From Streptomyces sp. Y2F8-2 (GTDB taxonomy: Bacteria; Actinomycetota; Actinomycetes; Streptomycetales; Streptomycetaceae), in contig NZ_BNGS01000009.1 in the NCBI RefSeq assembly GCF_014905555.1, forward strand, positions 310,001 to 374,000: a stretch of DNA of 64,000 nt, in the 5' to 3' direction. Positions 52,879 through 61,266 of this stretch are shown piece by piece. The position numbers and the translations under genes are program-made. The first letter of the stretch is position 1, and each line of letters starts with the position of its first letter. A model generated the notes under the pieces. The model made no database searches. It was not told where the DNA came from and saw only the letters and a program-made list of their open reading frames with translations.

Positions 52879-53634
52879 TCAGGAGGCGCGGCGCTCCGGT
52901 CCGTGGTGGATCTCGATGTCGCCGCCGAAGGTCAGGCGGCAGGTGTCGGCGCGGTAGGTCGCGACGGAGACGGCCGCGGTGCGTCCACCGGAGTGGAAGC
53001 GGGTGGTGACGACGAGGACGGGCGCACCGGGCAGCCGGTCCAGTTCCTTGGCGTCCTCGGCGCTGACCGAGCCCAGCTCGACCGCCTGGTCCCGGCCCTC
53101 CAGCACCAGGTGCTGCAGCTCGCGCAGCACGGCACGCGCGCGTGCCGCACCGGAGGGGGCGTCGATCGCCGAGAGGTCGGGCACCGAGGAGTGCGGGATG
53201 TGGAGCAGCTCGGCGGCCACGGGCCGGCCCTGCGACACGCGGGAGCGGCGTACCGTGTGCACCTGCTCGCCCTGGTCGGTCTCCAGGAGGTCGGCCACCG
53301 CGGCGGGCGGGACCACGTCCGTGCAGTCGGTGGGCTGCCAGTCGTCGCCGGCCGCCCCCGGCCAGGTGTGCCCCTCGGCGCCCACGGCCACCCCGACGCG
53401 CGGCGGAGCGACGGTGGTGCCGACCCCGCGGCGGCGCTGCAGACGGCCCTCCAGCTCGAGCTGCTCCAGCGCCTGGCGGAGCGTGGCGCGGGCGACGCCG
53501 AACCTGGCGGCGAGGTCGCGTTCGTTGGGCAGGATCTCGCCCACGGAGAACTCGGAGTCGAGTGCTTCGGTGAGCACGGTCTTGAGATGCCAGTACTTGG
53601 GCTCCGGCACCGATTCCAGCTGCGTGGTCCCCAC
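52879..53634 (-). CDS. GntR/HutC-family regulator with UTRA domain
   Basis: A 251-residue regulator. N-terminal winged helix: LTEALDSEFSVGEILPNERDLAARFGVARATLRQALEQLELEGRL and RRGVGTTVAPP. C-terminal UTRA effector domain (about residues 90-245). The subgroup includes DasR, which senses amino-sugar phosphates. GTG 53634 used. An operator resembling the DasR site lies 97 bp upstream. Its effector is unknown. Confidence 0.88.
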   Translation of the reverse strand: MGTTQLESVPEPKYWHLKTVLTEALDSEFSVGEILPNERDLAARFGVARATLRQALEQLELEGRLQRRRGVGTTVAPPRVGVAVGAEGHTWPGAAGDDWQPTDCTDVVPPAAVADLLETDQGEQVHTVRRSRVSQGRPVAAELLHIPHSSVPDLSAIDAPSGAARARAVLRELQHLVLEGRDQAVELGSVSAEDAKELDRLPGAPVLVVTTRFHSGGRTAAVSVATYRADTCRLTFGGDIEIHHGPERRAS

Positions 53635-53730
53635 CCTGTCCTCCGCGATCGCCGTGGCCCGGCGGCTTTAAGCGCCCTTGTTTTTTAAAGGTTGTTGCAC
53701 TTCTCTGCGACCATAGGGCGGCCCCCACCC

Positions 53731-53744
53731 TTGGTCAAGACCAA
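53731..53744. promoter_or_regulatory. DasR-type (dre-like) operator
   Basis: TTGGTCAAGACCAA consists of 6-bp arms TTGGTC and GACCAA and matches the core TGGTCTAGACCA of Streptomyces dre sites in 11 of 12 positions. It is in the upstream region of the GntR gene. Confidence 0.6.
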
Positions 53745-53922
53745 TCCTCGACCGACTGCGCGGTTCCTGTGCGATCTGTCATGAAGCGTTCACAGCGCGT
53801 TCGCGGTGGGCGACGCGTACGACATGTCGATGAAGCCTCCGTTCACGGGCGTGGTGGTACGGAGACTTCGCGGACGTGGCGCCACGAGGACTTCGCGGAC
53901 GTCGTCGTACGGAGGTCCCCGA

Positions 53923-54822
53923 TCACTCTTCCGGCAGCCGGTCCACCGGCAGGGAGCCCAACTTGTCCGGGTTGCGGATGGCGTAGACGCACTGGACGCG
54001 CCCGTCCACCACGTCCACCTGGAACACGGTGTCGGGCTTGCCGCCGGACAGGACGAGCAGGGCGGGACCGCCGTTGAGCTCCAGGAATCGCAGCGACATG
54101 TCCGCCGGAGGCTGCCCGGCCACGGCGGCGAGGAACCGGCCGACCTTGTCCGCGCTCCGCAGGACGCGCAGCGGTGCCTTGGCGCGGCCGCCGCTGTCGC
54201 CGATCAGCCGTGCGTCCGGGGCGAGCAGTTCCATCAGCCCCTTGAGGTCGCCCTCGACGGCGGCGGCGAGGAAACGCTCGGTCAGGTCGCGGCGTTCGGC
54301 GGGGTCGACGTCGTAGCGCGGCCGACGTTCGTCGACGTGCTTGCGGGCGCGTGCGGCGAGTTGGCGCACCGCGGCCTCACTGCGGTCGAGGGTGGCGGCG
54401 ATCTCCCCGAACGGGAATCCGAAGGCCTCCCTGAGCACGAACACCGCGCGCTCCAGGGGCGACAGGGACTCCAGGACGACGAGGACGGCGAGCGAGACGG
54501 AGTCGGCGAGCACGGCCCGGTCCGCCGCGTCCGGCGCCGTGTCGCCGAAGTCGGTGACGTAGGGCTCGGGCAGCCAGGGCCCGACGTAGGCCTCCTTGCG
54601 GGCCTGCGCCTGACGCAGCCGGTCGACGGCCAGCCGGGTGGTGACGCGGACGAGGTAGGCGCGCGGTTCGCGCACCGCGTCGCGGTCGGCGCGGGACCAG
54701 CGCAGCCAGGCCTCCTGGACGACGTCCTCGGCGTCGGCCACCCGGCCGAGCATGCGGTAGGCCACTCCCATCAGGACGGGGCGGTGCTGTTCGAAGGCCT
54801 CGGTCGTGGTGTCGGTCGTCAC
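53923..54822 (-). CDS. ECF41-family RNA polymerase sigma factor (SigJ type)
   Basis: A 299-residue sigma factor with sigma-2 (FEQHRPVLMGVAYRMLGRVADAEDVVQEAWLRW), sigma-4 (LSPLERAVFVLREAFGFPFGEIAATLDRSEAAVRQLAARAR) and a C-terminal SnoaL-like domain. ECF41 hallmarks WLPEP and NPDKL are present (PWLPEPYVTD; YAIRNPDKLGSLP). In this group the C-terminal domain regulates activity in place of an anti-sigma factor. GTG 54822 chosen. The hydrolase gene at 55000 is divergent. Confidence 0.9.
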   Translation of the reverse strand: MTTDTTTEAFEQHRPVLMGVAYRMLGRVADAEDVVQEAWLRWSRADRDAVREPRAYLVRVTTRLAVDRLRQAQARKEAYVGPWLPEPYVTDFGDTAPDAADRAVLADSVSLAVLVVLESLSPLERAVFVLREAFGFPFGEIAATLDRSEAAVRQLAARARKHVDERRPRYDVDPAERRDLTERFLAAAVEGDLKGLMELLAPDARLIGDSGGRAKAPLRVLRSADKVGRFLAAVAGQPPADMSLRFLELNGGPALLVLSGGKPDTVFQVDVVDGRVQCVYAIRNPDKLGSLPVDRLPEE

Positions 54823-54999
54823 CGCCCCATCCCATCCGACACGCTCCCACCATGTCCAGGAGACAAGGCGGTTGACGCAGCACAATGGCCGGCGGACCGC
54901 CTGCGGCCGAACGGCCTCGACCCAGGGGCTACCCGCGGGTAGTAATTGCTGACAAGCTGTCTACCACATCGTCCGTGCCCCCAGACGAGGAGCAGCACC

Positions 55000-55830
55000 A
55001 TGCCGGCCACGGTCTCCTTCAGCGTCCCCTCCCCGCACGGCCCACGGACCGTGACCGTCTCCTACGCGCGCGTGGGCGCGGGCGAACCGCTCCTGCTGCT
55101 GCACGGCATCGGCCACCACCGGCAGGCCTGGGACCCGGTCGTGGACATCCTGGCGACCGAGCGGGACGTGATCGCTGTCGACCTCCCCGGCTTCGGCGCG
55201 TCCCCGGCCCTGCCGGAGGGGCTGGCCTACGACCTGTCGACCGTGGTGCCGGCGCTCGGCTCGCTGTGCGAGGCGCTGGGGATCGAGCGTCCGCACGTGG
55301 CGGGCAACTCCCTCGGCGGACTCCTTGCCCTGGAGCTGGGCCGCGAGAAGCTCGTACGGTCCGTCACCGCCCTCGCGCCCGCCGGTTTCTGGACCCCCGT
55401 CGAGCGCCGGTACGCGTTCACGGTCCTTTCCGCGATGCGACAGGCCGCGCGGAACACGCCGCTGCCGGTGGTGGAACGGCTGTCCCGCACGGCGGCCGGA
55501 CGGACGGTCCTGACGAGCACCATCTACGCCCGTCCCGGGCGCCGTTCACCCGAGGCCGTCGTCGCCGAGACCCTGGCGCTGGCCCGCGCAGAGGGGTTCG
55601 CCGAGACCCTCCGGGCGGGCACGTCCGTCCAGTTCACCGAGGACGTGCCCGGGCTGCCGGTCACCGTGGCATGGGGCACCAGGGACCGGCTGCTGCTGTA
55701 CCGTCAGGGCGTTCGCGCCAAGCGGATCATCCCCGGGGCCCGGCTGGTGCGGCTGCCCGGCTGCGGGCACGTCCCGATGAACGACGACCCCGCGCTGGTC
55801 GCCCGGGTCATCCTGGACGGCAGCCGCTGA
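55000..55830 (+). CDS. Alpha/beta-fold hydrolase
   Basis: A 276-residue hydrolase with oxyanion motif LLLLHGIGHHRQAW, nucleophile VAGNSLGGLLAL (Ser) and C-terminal WGTRDRLLLY (Asp) and GCGHVPMND (His). ATG 55000 has GAGGAG nine bases upstream. Divergent from the ECF41 sigma gene; ECF41 factors often control an adjacent enzyme gene, so this may be the target. Confidence 0.87.
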   Translation: MPATVSFSVPSPHGPRTVTVSYARVGAGEPLLLLHGIGHHRQAWDPVVDILATERDVIAVDLPGFGASPALPEGLAYDLSTVVPALGSLCEALGIERPHVAGNSLGGLLALELGREKLVRSVTALAPAGFWTPVERRYAFTVLSAMRQAARNTPLPVVERLSRTAAGRTVLTSTIYARPGRRSPEAVVAETLALARAEGFAETLRAGTSVQFTEDVPGLPVTVAWGTRDRLLLYRQGVRAKRIIPGARLVRLPGCGHVPMNDDPALVARVILDGSR

Positions 55831-56131
55831 CCCGGCCGGGCGGTCCTTGGCGCGGGCGGCCGAAGCCGGTTCGGCGCTGCGTCCGTCGTCCGCGTACGGG
55901 ACGGCGGCCGGCGACGGCGTACGACTGGCGCTGGTTGCGCGCACACGCCCCGGTACATGCCTCCATGTCCGGGAGGGCGTACGGCGATGGGGGACGCCAC
56001 GCGCGCGGGACGCGTGTCCTTCACCGTGCGGCCGGAGTCCGTTGTTCACTTGCGGTTTCCGTGCGCGCCGCGGCGGACCAGTAGGTGTTGCGGTGCCCAT
56101 CGGCCGGAATACGTCCCTGGAGGCGCATCCC
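55831..56131. other. phoD upstream region
   Basis: No gene is supported. The only recognised element is the PHO box at 56044-56065. Confidence 0.6.
56044..56065 (+). promoter_or_regulatory. PHO box (PhoP-binding direct repeats)
   Basis: Two consecutive 11-bp units: GTTCACTTGCG fits the Streptomyces PhoP repeat consensus G(G/T)TCAYYYR(G/C)G at every position, and GTTTCCGTGCG fits 8 of 11. They lie 67 bp upstream of phoD, as expected for phosphate-starvation induction. Confidence 0.7.
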
Positions 56132-57718
56132 ATGTCACACCGTCCCTTCCCCGGCCGCCGCAGCGTGCTGCGCGGCTCCCTGGCCGCTTCGGCGGCCCTG
56201 ACCCTGCCCACCGCGCTCGGCGCGGCGCCGGCGTTCTCACTGTCGGGACGCCCGAAGGCGGGATGGGGCGTCCAGGCCGGCGACGTGACCGCCCACTCCG
56301 GTCTGGTCTGGGTGCGCTCGGACCGCCCGGCCCGGATGATCGTCGAGACCGCCGCGACCGAGTCGTTCCGCGACCCGCGCAGATGGCAGGGGCCGCTGCT
56401 GGGCCCGGACACCGACTTCACCGGCACCACGCGGCTGCACGGGCTGCCCGCCGGCGAGCAGATCCACTACCGGGTGCTGCTGGCCGACCCGGACGACCCG
56501 CGCCGCACCGGCGAGCCGGTGACCGGCACCTTCCGTACGACGCCTCTCCAGCGGCGCCGCGGGGTGCGATTCCTGTGGTCGGGCGACCTGGCCGGGCAGG
56601 GCTGGGGCATCAACCCGGACCTCGGCGGTTACCGGATCTACGACGCGATGGCGAAGCTGGACCCGGACTTCTTCCTGTGCAGCGGTGACAACATCTACGC
56701 CGACGGTCCCATCTCGGCCACCCAGACCCTGCCCGACGGCAGCACCTGGCGGAACATCACCACCGAGGAGAAGTCCAAGGTCGCCGAGACCCTGGCCGAG
56801 TACCGCGGCAACTTCCGCTACAACCTGCTCGACGAGAACCTCAAGCGGTTCAACGCCCAGGTGCCGTCGATCATCCAGTGGGACGACCACGAGGTGCGCA
56901 ACAACTGGTACCCGGGCGAGGTGATCGCCTCCTCCGACACCCGCTACACCGAGAAGAGCGTCGACGTGCTCGCCGCCCGCGCCCGGCGCGCGTTCAGCGA
57001 GTACTTCCCGATCTCCACGCTGCAGCCGGGCGACAAGAACGGCCGGGTGTACCGGGTCATGCGGCACGGTCCCCTGCTGGACGTGTTCGTGCTGGACATG
57101 CGCACCTACCGCAACGCCAACTCGCCCGACAACCAGACGGTCGACCCGCAGGGCATCCTCGGTGCCGAGCAGTTGGAGTGGCTCAAGCGCGAGTTGGCCG
57201 CATCCCGCGCGGTCTGGAAGGTGATCGCCGCCGACATGCCGCTCGGCCTGGTCGTCCCGGACCCCATGGAGAACAAGCCCGACTTCGAGGCCGTGGCGCA
57301 GGGCGACCCGGGCGCCCCGCTCGGGCGGGAGCTGCAGATCGCGGAGCTGCTGCGGTTCATCAAGCACCGGAGGATCACGGGCACGCTGTGGCTGACGGCC
57401 GATGTGCACCACACCTCGGCCCAGCACTACCACCCCTCGCGGGCGGCCTTCACCGACTTCGAGCCGTTCTGGGAGTTCGTCTCGGGCCCGCTCAACGCCG
57501 GCGCGTTCCCGGCGAGCGCGCTCGACGGCACGTTCGGCCCGGAGCGGGTGTTCGTGAAGGCGCCGACCGCCTCGAACGTCTCCCCCGCCGGCGGTTACCA
57601 GTTCTTCGGTGAGGTGGACATCGACGGCGACAGCGGTGAGTTGACGGTCCGTCTGCGGGAGCAGGACGGTACTGTTCTGTTCACCCAGGTGCTGCAGCCG
57701 GGTCGCGTGGGCCAGTAA
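56132..57718 (+). CDS. phoD: Alkaline phosphatase D (Tat-exported phosphodiesterase)
   Basis: A 528-residue secreted PhoD metallophosphatase/phosphodiesterase. The Tat signal reads PGRRSVLRGSLAASAALTL. Metal and phosphate ligands are visible in FLWSGDLAG, FLCSGDNIYADGP, IIQWDDHEVRNNW and LTADVHHTSAQHY. It scavenges phosphate from phosphodiesters and wall teichoic acid outside the cell. ATG 56132 follows GGAGG. Controlled by the PHO box above. Confidence 0.95.
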   Translation: MSHRPFPGRRSVLRGSLAASAALTLPTALGAAPAFSLSGRPKAGWGVQAGDVTAHSGLVWVRSDRPARMIVETAATESFRDPRRWQGPLLGPDTDFTGTTRLHGLPAGEQIHYRVLLADPDDPRRTGEPVTGTFRTTPLQRRRGVRFLWSGDLAGQGWGINPDLGGYRIYDAMAKLDPDFFLCSGDNIYADGPISATQTLPDGSTWRNITTEEKSKVAETLAEYRGNFRYNLLDENLKRFNAQVPSIIQWDDHEVRNNWYPGEVIASSDTRYTEKSVDVLAARARRAFSEYFPISTLQPGDKNGRVYRVMRHGPLLDVFVLDMRTYRNANSPDNQTVDPQGILGAEQLEWLKRELAASRAVWKVIAADMPLGLVVPDPMENKPDFEAVAQGDPGAPLGRELQIAELLRFIKHRRITGTLWLTADVHHTSAQHYHPSRAAFTDFEPFWEFVSGPLNAGAFPASALDGTFGPERVFVKAPTASNVSPAGGYQFFGEVDIDGDSGELTVRLREQDGTVLFTQVLQPGRVGQ

Positions 57719-57752
57719 CGGGCCCGCCGCTTCGGCTACCCTCACTCACCGC

Positions 57753-57785
57753 GCCGCGCACCGGCGTCATCCCCCGGTGCGCGGC
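57753..57785 (+). terminator. Hairpin terminator after phoD
   Basis: A 12-bp perfect stem GCCGCGCACCGG with CCGGTGCGCGGC and a 9-base loop, 35 bp after the stop codon. Confidence 0.8.
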
Positions 57786-57906
57786 ATCGTGGTCGCCGCC
57801 GCCTACGCATCTCGTACAAGAAGCAATAAAAGGGACAGATCTATACTTAACCGATCAGTCACAAAGCGTTCGTGATCACGCAACACCCTTCCTGCACAGT
57901 ACTTGC

Positions 57907-59340
57907 ATGACTCCAGACATGTCTGATGTGAGGCGCGCGAAGAACGGCCGCCCGGTGCACCACTGGCGACGCGACCTCGTGGAACTCGCTGCCCTGTTCA
58001 CGGCGGTCGCGGTGGCGGACGTGACGGCCAACCTGGTCGGGCACGGGCCCGACGGCCCCGCCCTCCTCGTGATCTCGGCGGTGGCGCTGGTGGCGACGGC
58101 CGCGTTCCACGCATGGTGGTCACGCCGCCACGGCCATGCGCCGCCCTCGGTCGATACCGGCGCCCGGCCGTTCCCCGAGGCGGAGCAGGCCGGGCCGTCC
58201 GGGACCGACGCGGCCGACGGGGCCAGCACGCTGTGGCGGATGCGGACGACGGTGAAGGACGAGCCGGGCTCGCTGGCCGCGCTGTGCACGGCGCTGGCGA
58301 GGCTGCGCATCGACATCCTCAGCCTGCAGACACACCCGCTGGCGCACGGCACGGTCGACGAGTTCCTGCTGCGGGCGCCCGCCGTCGTGGAGGCCGGCGA
58401 GGTCACCCGGGCCGTGTCGCAGGCCGGCGGCGACGAGACCTGGATCGAGCGGGCCGACGCACACGACCTGGTGGACGTCCCGACCCGGGTACTCGGACTC
58501 GCCGCGCGCACCGCGCTGGACGCGGCCGAACTTCCCCTGGCCTTGCGGCAGTTGCTCGGCCGGTGCACCATCCGCTCCCTGCCCGCCGTCTCCCCCGGCT
58601 CCGGCCGGGCCCAGGAGGAGGCTCCCGTCGAGGGCACCCTGGAGGACACGGTGATGCGGCTGCGGGCGCCGGAAGGCGGGGTGGTCACGGTGGAGCGGCC
58701 GTATCTGCCGTTCACGCCGACGGAGTTCGCGCGGGCACGCGCGCTGGTGGATCTGGACACACGGCTCGGTCCGCGCATCCCGCGCAGCCAGGACGTGCTG
58801 ACGCTGCCGGAAGGCAACGCGATCACCGTGCGGCGAGCGGACACCTCCGACCTGAAGGCGGCGAAGGAGATGCACGCCCGGTGCTCGGCGCGCACTCTGA
58901 GCATGCGCTACCACGGGCCGGTCCACGACGCGGGTCGCTATCTGGGCCACCTGCTCAGCCCGCGCTTCGGCCGCACCCTGGCCGTGCAGACCGGATCGGG
59001 CCGCATCGTCGGCCTCGGGCACCTGCTGTGGGACGGCGACGAGACGGAGGTCGCGCTGCTCGTCGAGGACGAGTGGCAGCGGCGCGGCATCGGCAGCGAA
59101 CTCCTCCGCCGTCTGGTGTCGATGGCGGTCGAGGCGGGCTGCGAGAACGTCTACGCGGTCACGCAGGCGTCCAACACGGGCATGGTCGCCGCGATGCGCG
59201 GCCTCGGGCTGCCCCTCGACTACCAGATCGAGGAGGGCACCCTCGTCATCACGGCCCGCCTGGACGCGACGCCGGTTGCGTCCCGTCTGCCGTACGGCGA
59301 CGCGTACGAGCGGCCCGGCTCGAGGGGCACGCGCGACTGA
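57907..59340 (+). CDS. Membrane-anchored ACT-GNAT fusion protein
   Basis: A 477-residue protein with three parts. Two membrane segments lie near the N-terminus (ELAALFTAVAVADVTANLV and ALLVISAVALVATAAFHAW, about residues 26-65). An ACT-type ligand domain follows (about 108-185, VKDEPGSLAALCTALARLRIDILSLQ). A C-terminal GNAT acetyltransferase (about 305-455) has motif A VEDEWQRRGIGSELLRRLVS. The design suggests amino-acid-controlled protein acetylation at the membrane. ATG 57907 or 57919 could be the start. Substrates unknown. Confidence 0.85.
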   Translation: MTPDMSDVRRAKNGRPVHHWRRDLVELAALFTAVAVADVTANLVGHGPDGPALLVISAVALVATAAFHAWWSRRHGHAPPSVDTGARPFPEAEQAGPSGTDAADGASTLWRMRTTVKDEPGSLAALCTALARLRIDILSLQTHPLAHGTVDEFLLRAPAVVEAGEVTRAVSQAGGDETWIERADAHDLVDVPTRVLGLAARTALDAAELPLALRQLLGRCTIRSLPAVSPGSGRAQEEAPVEGTLEDTVMRLRAPEGGVVTVERPYLPFTPTEFARARALVDLDTRLGPRIPRSQDVLTLPEGNAITVRRADTSDLKAAKEMHARCSARTLSMRYHGPVHDAGRYLGHLLSPRFGRTLAVQTGSGRIVGLGHLLWDGDETEVALLVEDEWQRRGIGSELLRRLVSMAVEAGCENVYAVTQASNTGMVAAMRGLGLPLDYQIEEGTLVITARLDATPVASRLPYGDAYERPGSRGTRD

Positions 59341-59363
59341 CGGCGCGCCCGCGCACGACGGAC

Positions 59364-59400
59364 GGGGAACGGCCCGGCGCACTCCGCCGGGCCGTTCCCC
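59364..59400. terminator. Bidirectional hairpin terminator
   Basis: A perfect 16-bp stem (GGGGAACGGCCCGGCG and complement) with 5-base loop, 24 bp after the ACT-GNAT stop and facing the convergent gamma-lyase gene. Confidence 0.85.
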
Positions 59401-59418
59401 ATGCCGGGACCGGGCCCG

Positions 59419-60636
59419 CTACCGGCCGGCCATCTCCTCGCGGCGCCGGTCGCCTCCGACGTGTTCCGCTCCCAGGGACCGCTCCAGGTCGGCCCACAGG
59501 TCCTCGACGTCCTCAAGGCCCACCGACAGCCGCAGCAACCGGTCACTGACCCCGGCGCCCCGGCGGTCCTCGGCGTCGACGATGCGGTGGCTGATGGACG
59601 CCGGATGCTGGATGAGGGTGTCGACGCTGCCGAGGCTCACCGCGGGCGTGATCAGACGCACCCCGGCGATCACCGCGTGCGGATCCCCGTGCACCTCGAA
59701 GGCGACCATCGCGCCCCCGATGCGGGGGTAGTGGACGCGCGCGATCCGCGGGTCGGCCGCGAGGCGGCGGGCCAGTTCGGCGGCGGTGGCGGACGCCGCC
59801 CGTACCCGTACCGGCAGCGTCGCGAGGCCGCGGAGCAGCAGATAGCCGGCGAGCGGATGCAGCACCCCACCGGTCGCGAAGCGCACCTGCCGCAGCCGGC
59901 GTGCCAGTTCCTCGTCGCAGGCCACCACCCCGCCCATCACGTCGCCGTGCCCGCCGAGGTACTTGGTGGCACTGTGCAGCACCAGGCGCGCCCCCTGCTC
60001 GACGGGCCGCTGCAGCACGGGCGTGGCGAAGGTGTTGTCCACCAGCAGGGGAATCGAGCCGCACGCGTGCGCGACCGCCCGCAGGTCGACCTCCGCGAGC
60101 GTCGGATTGGCCGGGGACTCGACCATGACCAGGCCGGTGTCCGGGCGCAGCGCCTCCTCGATGCCGGCCGGGTCGGTCCAGGTCACCTCGGAGCCCAGCA
60201 GCCCGGCGGTCAGGAGGTGGTCGCTGCAGCCGTACAGCGGTCGTACGGCGACGACATGCCGCAGGCCGAGCGCGCCCCGGGCGAGCAGCACGGCACTCAG
60301 GGCGGCCATGCCGCTGGCGAACGCGACCGCGCTCTCGGTGCCCTCGAGCCGGGCGAGCGCGGTCTCGAAACGGGCGACGGTCGGGTTGCCGAGCCGTGCG
60401 TAGACGGGCGGCCCCTCCAGCTCGGCGCCGTCGGCCGCGAAGGCGTCGAGGCGGGCGGCCTCGCCCCTGCTGTCCGGGGAGGGGTAGGTGGTGGACAGGT
60501 CCAGGGGCGGCGCGTGCAGCCCCAGGGCGACGAGGTCCTCGCGCCCGGCGTGCACGGCCTCGGTGGCGAGCGCCCGGCGCCCGGGCGGACCGACCGCGGG
60601 GAATCCGTTCCGCGTGTCATGAGTACGGGAATCCAT
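59419..60636 (-). CDS. Cys/Met-metabolism PLP lyase, probable methionine/cystathionine gamma-lyase
   Basis: A 405-residue PLP enzyme. It has the YARLGNPTVARFETALARLEG motif, PLYGCSDHLL, VESPANPT, and the Schiff-base region LVLHSATKYLGGHGDVMGG with Lys. It is divergent (60 bp) from an Lrp-type regulator, the arrangement of mdeA/mdeR, so methionine gamma-lyase is a good guess. Cystathionine gamma-lyase or synthase cannot be excluded. ATG 60636 chosen. Confidence 0.87.
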   Translation of the reverse strand: MDSRTHDTRNGFPAVGPPGRRALATEAVHAGREDLVALGLHAPPLDLSTTYPSPDSRGEAARLDAFAADGAELEGPPVYARLGNPTVARFETALARLEGTESAVAFASGMAALSAVLLARGALGLRHVVAVRPLYGCSDHLLTAGLLGSEVTWTDPAGIEEALRPDTGLVMVESPANPTLAEVDLRAVAHACGSIPLLVDNTFATPVLQRPVEQGARLVLHSATKYLGGHGDVMGGVVACDEELARRLRQVRFATGGVLHPLAGYLLLRGLATLPVRVRAASATAAELARRLAADPRIARVHYPRIGGAMVAFEVHGDPHAVIAGVRLITPAVSLGSVDTLIQHPASISHRIVDAEDRRGAGVSDRLLRLSVGLEDVEDLWADLERSLGAEHVGGDRRREEMAGR

Positions 60637-60696
60637 GGACCGCAGACTGAACACCGGCCGGGCTCACGGCGGCGAAACCCGTGTTACGTTCGGCGC

Positions 60697-61182
60697 ATGG
60701 CCGAATCCGTCGTACTGGACCCGGTGGACCTGCATCTGCTGCGGCTTTTGCAGAACGACGCCCGGGCCACCTACCGGGACCTCTCCGCTCAGGTCGGGGT
60801 CGCGCCCTCGACCTGCCTGGACCGGGTGACCCGGCTGCGCCGCTCGGGCGTGATCCTCGGCCATCAGCTGCGGCTGGACCCGGCGAAGCTGGGGCGCGGC
60901 CTGGAAGCGCTGCTGTCGGTGCAGGTCAGACCGCACCGGCGGGAGCTGGTCGGTCCGTTCGTGGAGCGCATCCGGGCGCTGCCCGAGTCCCGTACCGTCT
61001 TCCACCTCACCGGCCCGGACGACTACCTCGTGCATGTCGCGGTCGCGGACATGGCGGATCTTCAGCGACTGGTGCTCGACGAGTTCACGGCACGGCGGGA
61101 AGTGGCGCGGGTGGAGACCCGGTTGATCTTCCAGCAGTGGGACTGCGGTCCGCTGCTGCCCCCGGGTCAGACCCCTGCGTGA
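60697..61182 (+). CDS. Lrp/AsnC-family regulator
   Basis: A 161-residue feast/famine regulator: N-terminal helix-turn-helix (LDPVDLHLLRLLQNDARATYRDLSAQVGVAPSTCLDRVTRL) and C-terminal RAM domain (TVFHLTGPDDYLVHVAVADMADL). No ribosome site precedes ATG 60697; TACGTT at 60684-60689 could be the -10 of a leaderless transcript. Likely controls the divergent gamma-lyase gene, responding to an amino acid. Confidence 0.92.
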   Translation: MAESVVLDPVDLHLLRLLQNDARATYRDLSAQVGVAPSTCLDRVTRLRRSGVILGHQLRLDPAKLGRGLEALLSVQVRPHRRELVGPFVERIRALPESRTVFHLTGPDDYLVHVAVADMADLQRLVLDEFTARREVARVETRLIFQQWDCGPLLPPGQTPA

Positions 61183-61266
61183 ATCGTGCCGAAACCCGCG
61201 GCCAGAGGTAAGCCGAGCGCGGAATCCACGTGACGCGCGCCACGCGGCCGTATGAGGATTGTCCGC

